From assembly GCA_946406115.1 (NCBI GenBank), contig OX291561.1:4022273-4086272 (forward strand): 64,000 nucleotides of DNA, read 5' to 3'. The notes beneath the pieces were generated by a model that was given only the letters and a program-made list of their open reading frames with translations, was not told the DNA's origin and searched no databases. Shown here piece after piece: positions 58,368 through 64,000 of the stretch. Position numbers and translations under genes: made by a program. This DNA comes from Apoda limacodes. Lineage: Eukaryota > Arthropoda > Insecta > Lepidoptera > Limacodidae. Each line of letters starts with the position of its first letter. Within the stretch, counting starts at the first letter, position 1.

Positions 58368-58839
58368 GAAGATTTTTGACCCCCCCTCCCCCCACTGTAA
58401 CGCTCCGTAACGTTTTTCTGTACCCCCCCACCCCCCTCTCTAAAGGTTACGTAACACTCAAGTCATCATTTTTACCCTGAAGTCGCAAAAAGTTGTTATA
58501 GTTTTTATCCTTCGTATAGTTTTAATTGCCTTATAATAAAACAAGAGATTTTTAATTCGCAACACCTGCGTATTTTGTTTATTTTTTTATAAATTTTTGG
58601 CTTCACAAAACACAATTGTTTTTCTCCTTCATTCTCCTAAGTATTTTAGCTTTTTTACTAATAAATTCTTCAAATAAAATAACATATTTATTTTAACCTT
58701 TGGCAATGCAATTATAAACAGAAACCCAACTGAAATTAAACATTTTACTCGAAATAAAATCGTATTCTTAACAAAATTAAAAAATAATCAACTATTAACC
58801 AAGTATCTAAGTAGGTCTATAAAAACAATTCGATTGAAA

Positions 58840-61558
58840 TTACTGCTCCTCTGTCCACGGGTTTGCTAGCCACTCAGATTCTTTCATCACTGGCACCTGG
58901 AGTGCAGACGAAGACGGTTCTGGAATTGTTAAGCCACTTGCATCAACTTCGTCTTCGTCGAGCCAGTCAGCATCCTCAGACGATGTTTCATAACGACGCA
59001 CAATGCAGAGAAGCTCATTTGCCCTTCTGGCAGCAAGGCGCTGTGGCCGTACTCTAGTTTCACAATGGTCTTGGACAGTCTTGCCATGCACGTAACGACA
59101 GTGCATTTGAACACTCCTGTGAGATGTGAAATAGATCCCACAGGTTGGACATACTTTTTTCTTTAGGTCGGATTGTACAGATGGACAAAAGAAATCGTAA
59201 GGCATCTGCTTAAACCCTTCTAGAGGAGGTGACAGATTAACGGACAACCTTACAAGAAGTGGCGAAAACTTGGATTTTCCTTTGTCTAACAAACTGGGTA
59301 CTACGAGCTTGCTTGGGGTTTGAAGTATTGGGCAAGGTGGCGGCATGAAAGTATCCGTAAACACAGATTTCAATGCACTTCTCGGTGGTGAACAGCAGGA
59401 TTCATCTGCGCATTTTATAACCTGTAAGAAATATTGCGATTCACGGACGTGAACGCTATACCACGCCAGATTTGGTTCTGCTGGATCCTGCATGCTATCT
59501 TCGGGCTGTCTATACTCCGCCGAAACGTCATAATTATCAATTTTCATTTCTCTCCACACTTCTGCAAGTGTTTCCCCAGCGTGCTGAAAATTGCGTTTTT
59601 CCAAATCATCATCCGTAGTCATTCCTTTGTCGTCGAGATGAGAACCAAAATGTTCATGAGGCAAAATGACGCCTGCCAGTCGTTTGCTGAGGGGAGCCAT
59701 GCGACGCTCAACTCGGTTATATGCGCTCCGCCCAGGAGCATTAGTCGCTATAAACAGGGCGTCCAGGTTGTATTTTTTAAAGTGTTCAATCGCAAAGTTC
59801 TTGACTTTGCGATAACGCGGGTTTTCGTCCGGCCCACCATCTACAAAGATGATGATTACTGGCTTCACGGTGTTCGATTCTGTCATCATTAAGGATTTGA
59901 ATGAAGGTATTGATAAAAGTGATTCGAAATCATAAGCGTGGGTGTTCGCTGTGGAGGATGAGTGTTTCCCGCTCCTTATGGATATGTGTGTCGGCCCGCT
60001 GTACCCAACAGCTTCTTCCCTACCGAAATTGTTAGGTTCTACGTTGACGCCGGCGTATACAGAAGGAATAAGTTTGTGCCGCTCTGCCACGACCCAGTCA
60101 TGATCAGGTAAAAGTATTCTGTATTCCATATGCATTAAAAGAGGGCTCTGACTTTTTACTGCCGGTAAACCTATCGGTACACGTGCCTTATCGTCTTGTG
60201 AGAGAACGAATACTTGCTGCGGTCCCAGAAGCGAAGCGAGAGATTCCAATGACCTGATTGTAGCAGTGCAAAATTCCCCGTCCTCGTGTTTTTTGTGCAT
60301 CTCGGGCTGTGGTCTTGCTAACTTTACGGGTACAGTACGTACGTGTCTTCTTCCCTCTTGTGTGTTAGAAACGCGTGGGAGTAAATGAAGATATGTGCCG
60401 CTTCGAGAAATTTGGAATCCCATTAACAACAGCCTTTCATGCAGGTCGGACAGAGTGAGACAACTCCTAATCATCTCTGTTCGGCGGCGTTCATCAGCAG
60501 CGCTGCCATGAATGGCAATATTAATTATGGTCTCTAGGAGAGCAGGTTGCGAGTCAACTAAAGAGGGCTGTCCAGGGCCAGTTCGAGGTTGTGCTGCAGC
60601 AGGATTGTTTCTCTGACGTTCAGTTTTCTCCAGTTTTTCTTTGGCTCGAAATTTTTTTGCACGCTTAGCAGAGTCTCTTTTTTTCTTCAAACATTTCTCT
60701 TCTTCTTTCAACTCTTTGCGTAGCTTTTTTATTTCGTCATGAACATCATCTTTGGCTATACCAGTGTCCCTTGCTTCAGTGAGAACATTTATTTTTTGTT
60801 GCAGTAGACCAATTTTCTTCATAAGAGTTTCTTGAGCCGGTTTGCTTGGAACATTTTTAGTGATGACCGAATCAACCAAAGTCTTGTCTGGTTCCGTAGA
60901 CGATGTCTCCACAGTTTCCCCATCAGTATTCTGACTTTGCTCCTCGTGGATATCGCTCATCTTTCGTTTGACGGCAGTGCTTTCATGTCCAGCGACTGCG
61001 ACAATCGATTCCATGAGAGATGAACACGTGGATGAAGCTACAACATTCGAATCCTATAGGCCAAGAGAAAATTAATTAAGAATAGGTATTATTGACACAT
61101 GCGATAAAAAAGAACATAATATACAACACATATAAGCAGATGCACCTGTTTTTGTTGAGGAGCACGCGAAGTCGAGGGAGCATTGGGCCATAGTGTTGCT
61201 GGCGTGCTTGATGTTTGCATAGGTAGCTAGAAATATAAAATACTTATGACCAGTTCTTTTATGAAAAATCAAGGTTTGGACTAAATATAATACTTATGTC
61301 ATTATTACATTTTAGTAGTAAACTTACTTGTGTAAAATAACTAAGCATTGTTGCTTTCTTCTTCGTGGCCTTCACCTTCAACTCTCGTATAACATCATTT
61401 ATATGTTCTATAAACTTTTCTTTGTTTTTTAGTTTTTCTTTAGCCGTTTTCCAAATTTCATTGGCATTTTTTTGACATACTTGCGCTGGCAAGTCAGCAT
61501 GAGAGCCTTTATAGGCCAAGAACAGCTGATGATACAAATCTCCTTCTTTTGAGGACAT
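58840..61558 (-). CDS. DDE transposase (SQDDK / DGGPDENPR / YNRVER type), three exons
   Basis: Exons on the minus strand: 61558-61328 (ATG, MSSKEGDLYHQLF...; donor gtaagt), 61226-61146 (acceptor tttctag; donor gtgcat, weak) and 61053-58840 (acceptor ctatag; stop TAA). All three are phase 0; 77 + 27 + 737 codons = 841. Parts: an N-terminal helical module with KATMLSYFTQ; a coiled-coil, lysine-rich stretch at about 180-255; the catalytic core with FVLSQDDKARVPIG (D391/D392), FVDGGPDENPR (D509) and YNRVERRMAPLS (E553), spaced about 118 and 44; NFQHAGETLAEVW; then a C2H2 finger CPTCGIYFTSHRSVQMHCRY with VH near residue 755, and an acidic tail. The DDE assignment is my inference from motif form. 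No stop or frame change in 841 codons, so it could be functional. Confidence 0.82.
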
Positions 61559-61904
61559 TACAGTATGAACACTATGAACTCACTTTAATAACAGCGACTA
61601 CAGCAATTTGCTTCTGCATAAACACTAACGAATACTGACAACAAAAACAACATTAAATGACGTACAATACAATCTAGGGATTCCCCGTGAAATATAAACG
61701 AAAAGGTTTACCAACATGCGAGAACAAATTAAAAATGGCGACCAGACTAATACAATCGAGAGATTCCCCGTAAACGAAAAGGGTTGCCAATTTGGGAGTT
61801 TTATTTCCCTATTTTTTTATATAAAAAAAGAAATAATGTTACGTAACGTGTTGTAAGAAGGACCCCCTCCCGCCCGTGTAACGCATCGTAACGTTTTACG
61901 AGAA

Positions 61905-61937
61905 AAAAATTGCGTTACGTAATACTTGAACGCTCCC
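61905..61937 (-). repeat. Right terminal inverted repeat (33 bp)
   Basis: Perfect inverse of 58335-58367; the inner side continues with 'cgtaacgttttacg' and 'gtgtaacgcatcgtaacg'. Confidence 0.93.
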
Positions 61938-63121
61938 GAACTCATTATAATGTATAGAACGTTTTTTGCAGATAAGACATTGTCTCATAAGACAGTATTC
62001 ACTGTATCGGTCGCAACATAAATAATTAAGCATACACTGATAGCTTGGAAAATCTGTGATCTTTGCCTGTTTCAAGGAACTTAAGATTAGCTCCATGTTT
62101 GTATGAGTTATGCATAAACAAGTCCCTCTTTGGTTGATGTTTAGGGTTACAACCCAAAATGGTCGTAGGCGGCAAAACAGTGTGTAACTCAACTTAATAT
62201 TTTTTGTTTTTGTAAATTTGTCGTGTAGATTTTTCATTGTGTCCTGTAACAATCTCTTCTGTTTCTTTATTTTCCCCTTTGTAATGCTCTCTTTTTTACC
62301 TGGGCACAATCTACTATTACAGTCTTCTTCAAAAAAATCTGCAACTACTTTCTCCAACTTTGATTTTGTTTTATCATTTCTTGGCTTCCGTGTTAAATCT
62401 AACAAACTTTTATTTGCAGAAGAGGGCTGTCTAATGGGTTTCATATTAATTTGGTTCAACACTTAATATTTCTTGACTATTCTACCACTAAGTACTTTTT
62501 TAAATATCTTCTTTTCCTTGTCATTCGTTGTTAAAACGATATTTTCCTTAAGTTGTTTTTGAATCACCTCACTAAATAATAGTTTTCTTTTCACCTCTTC
62601 TACATTCTCTTTACTATTACTCTGTATAAGATCGGCCACTTTTGTGTTTGGAGTCATTTCCTGTTTTCGGATGCGCCGTAGTTTCTTCTTATAGTCACGT
62701 ACTTTTTGTCTTAACTCTTTGATTTCATGTTTCTGCTTGTTTATGAGTGTATTTCGTTGTTTCCTCTGAATTTCTGATCGCCTTTTAGCAGCCAAAGCGA
62801 TATTATTTTGTAGGAGTGGAGGTGGCTCTTCATTATCAGATTCAGGTGGTGTAACTGGACAGACTCTGGTTGATTGTAGCTTTACGCGATCTCTATGTTT
62901 CTCTCTCCATATTTTTCTGATATTTGTTTTTTTCCTTTCGGCCATGTCATTAATGCTCTTAATTTGTCCCTTTTCTTTTTTCTTTTTATATTGCTGCCTT
63001 TCTTTTTCTTTTAATTCAGCATTTCTAACCGGATCGTTTTTAATTCTTTGATAGCGTAATTTTTCAGCTTGACGCTTTTTTCTAACCTTTCCCTTGTTTG
63101 CTTTTTTTTAACATTCGCCAT

Positions 63122-64000
63122 GATGTCTGATTATGCTAGAGTACCTATAACAAATGATACATAGCCTTAACACGTTAAATATTTTATGAACAAAATTTCG
63201 TTACTTCCCTGGCGATCATGTATTTCCTCTGGCATGAGAAATGGCAGAGAAGTGACAAAATCTCACATAACCTAGAAAAACAACATCACCCGTTTTTCGC
63301 TCCACAATTTGACGTAATACATAACATCTACGTACAAAAAACATTGCATTATGCAAATAAACAATTTCGTAACAAGTAAAGTATTCGTAAAGTACAAAAA
63401 AATTTGCTTACCAAAGGAAATACTCCGACGACTGGCACAAACACACTTTCCGACAGCCGATTGCAAACTGAGGCAAAATAATTAAAGTGTCACTCAACGT
63501 CGTTGGCTTGCTACTAACTTCACACTGTCCTACGCGTGTATTTCAAGGTCAAACACATACCTTTGCAATTTCGAGTATCATTTACTACTCTTGAGTTTCG
63601 CCAGATGAAGTGACTTTATTGTAACGTTACATAAAGAAAAATTTTTTTTTTTTGTAAAATTGAATATTTTAACAGATTTTCTTGGTAAAATATGTTTCAA
63701 TGTTTATAAAAGCATATGATCATATTAGAAAAAAACAAATTTGCCTATATATATAAAGTATGTGACCATAAAATCACTGTAAGCCAGGAATGGTAAGGGC
63801 AGAGGAGTATACATTTATGACTATTTTAGACTTTTTATGCCATAAATAAAACAATTATCGTGAAAAGACTTAGTGGCCCAGGTAAAAGTTAATATTCCTT
63901 ATTGTTTAAGCATAGATAAACGATAATATAATAGTATTGACATAAAATTTAGGCATGGAGCATTGGAATTCAAATAGCGTATATTCACCCATATACACTA
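63122..64000. other. No recognised gene; possible end region of the older transposon
   Basis: AT-rich. Carries CAGAGAAGTGAC at 63245-63256 and 'agtgtcactca' at 63486-63496, whose inverse 'gagtgacact' appears at 56226-56235. These may belong to the right end of the element encoding the GHGKG transposase. Otherwise nothing seen. Confidence 0.4.

Larger units (their letters stand above)
58335..61937 (-). mobile_element. 3.6-kb DNA transposon with intact-looking transposase, 3-bp TSD
   Basis: The first and last 33 bp (58335-58367, 61905-61937) are perfect inverted repeats starting GGGAGCGTTCAAG and containing TTACGTAA. GAA flanks both sides (58332-58334, 61938-61940). Subterminal regions are rich in gtaacg words on both sides (58396-58455; 61835-61900) and in C or G runs. 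It carries one gene (58840-61558). A 3-bp duplication would suit Zator; the protein motifs also recall IS3EU; I cannot settle the superfamily. Identical long ends and an unbroken gene argue for recent arrival. Confidence 0.92.
56971..63121 (-). pseudogene. DDE transposase with GHGKG signature (Sola-like), split by a transposon
   Basis: Reading on the minus strand from ATG 63121: a basic coiled N-terminus (frame slips once in an A run near 63080), RKIWREKHRDR, a TAA at 62463-62465, then in the same frame a cysteine-rich block (CCDRYSEYCLMRQCLICKK) up to 61941. The insertion 58335-61937 follows. The frame resumes at 58334 with NNSFPIKYTSW and holds three acidic residues spaced D-77-D-34-E: HMDFSENY, FLSDGPVTQY, YHEAGHGKGAPDG. 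Then TAA after KRTAD (57669), continuation, a 1-nt frame change near 57347 and the end at 56971. The H/SHGKG DDE family is widespread in animals as mobile DNA; I link it tentatively with Sola. Three lesions apart from the insert: a dead copy. Its own ends were not located. Confidence 0.75.

Noticed and set aside
59434..59892. 152-codon plus frame
   Set aside because: Antisense shadow of the intact DDE transposase.
1..64000. CRISPR arrays, rRNA, complete tRNA genes, prokaryotic operons
   Set aside because: None seen; the direct repeats present are minisatellites or transposon parts, and gene structure is eukaryotic.

Overview
The window reads as AT-rich insect nuclear DNA, most likely from a moth or butterfly. 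The evidence is spliced coding exons with GT-AG junctions, interspersed repeats that I recognise from lepidopteran genomes (a tRNA-derived SINE whose tail resembles RTE LINE ends, Jockey-, CR1- and RTE-type LINE 3' ends, and a repeat starting 'ggccaagtgcgagtcg'), and a class A neuropeptide GPCR exon. Nothing prokaryotic is present: no operons, rRNA or CRISPR. The species cannot be named from the sequence.

Host genes are sparse. (1) A first coding exon of a pyrokinin/PBAN/CAPA-type neuropeptide receptor lies on the minus strand at 5928-6225; its next exon must lie beyond the left edge. (2) A probable SAM-domain first exon lies on the minus strand near 29750-29825. (3) A complete three-exon MADF-BESS transcription-factor-like gene lies on the plus strand, 49613-55196 (244 codons, all junctions in frame).

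The rest is a dense record of mobile elements. From left to right: a piggyBac element with matching 14-bp ends (508-3402; transposase broken by two 1-nt indels); truncated Jockey-type tails (4462-4890, 25325-25772, 46002-46690); a ~104-bp tandem array (11160-12000); a 179-bp tandem array (19709-20410); tandem SINEs (27105-27650); a CR1/Jockey-group LINE fragment (31510-34096, minus); an LTR-retrotransposon 3' end (37640-38153); a decayed pogo/Tigger transposase (39544-41520, minus); RTE ends; a MITE (45193-45484); an internally deleted hAT element with a perfect 8-bp target duplication (47776-49490), 122 bp upstream of the MADF-BESS start codon; a 923-bp fold-back element with an 8-bp duplication in intron 1; and a 586-bp Tigger derivative in intron 2.

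The right end holds the most striking structure. A transposon of 3603 bp (58335-61937), with 33-bp perfect terminal inverted repeats and a 3-bp GAA duplication, carries an apparently intact three-exon DDE transposase of 841 codons. It sits inside the reading frame of a second, older DDE transposase (63121-56971, minus; D-D-E with a GHGKG signature). Removing the insert and one GAA restores that frame exactly across the junction.
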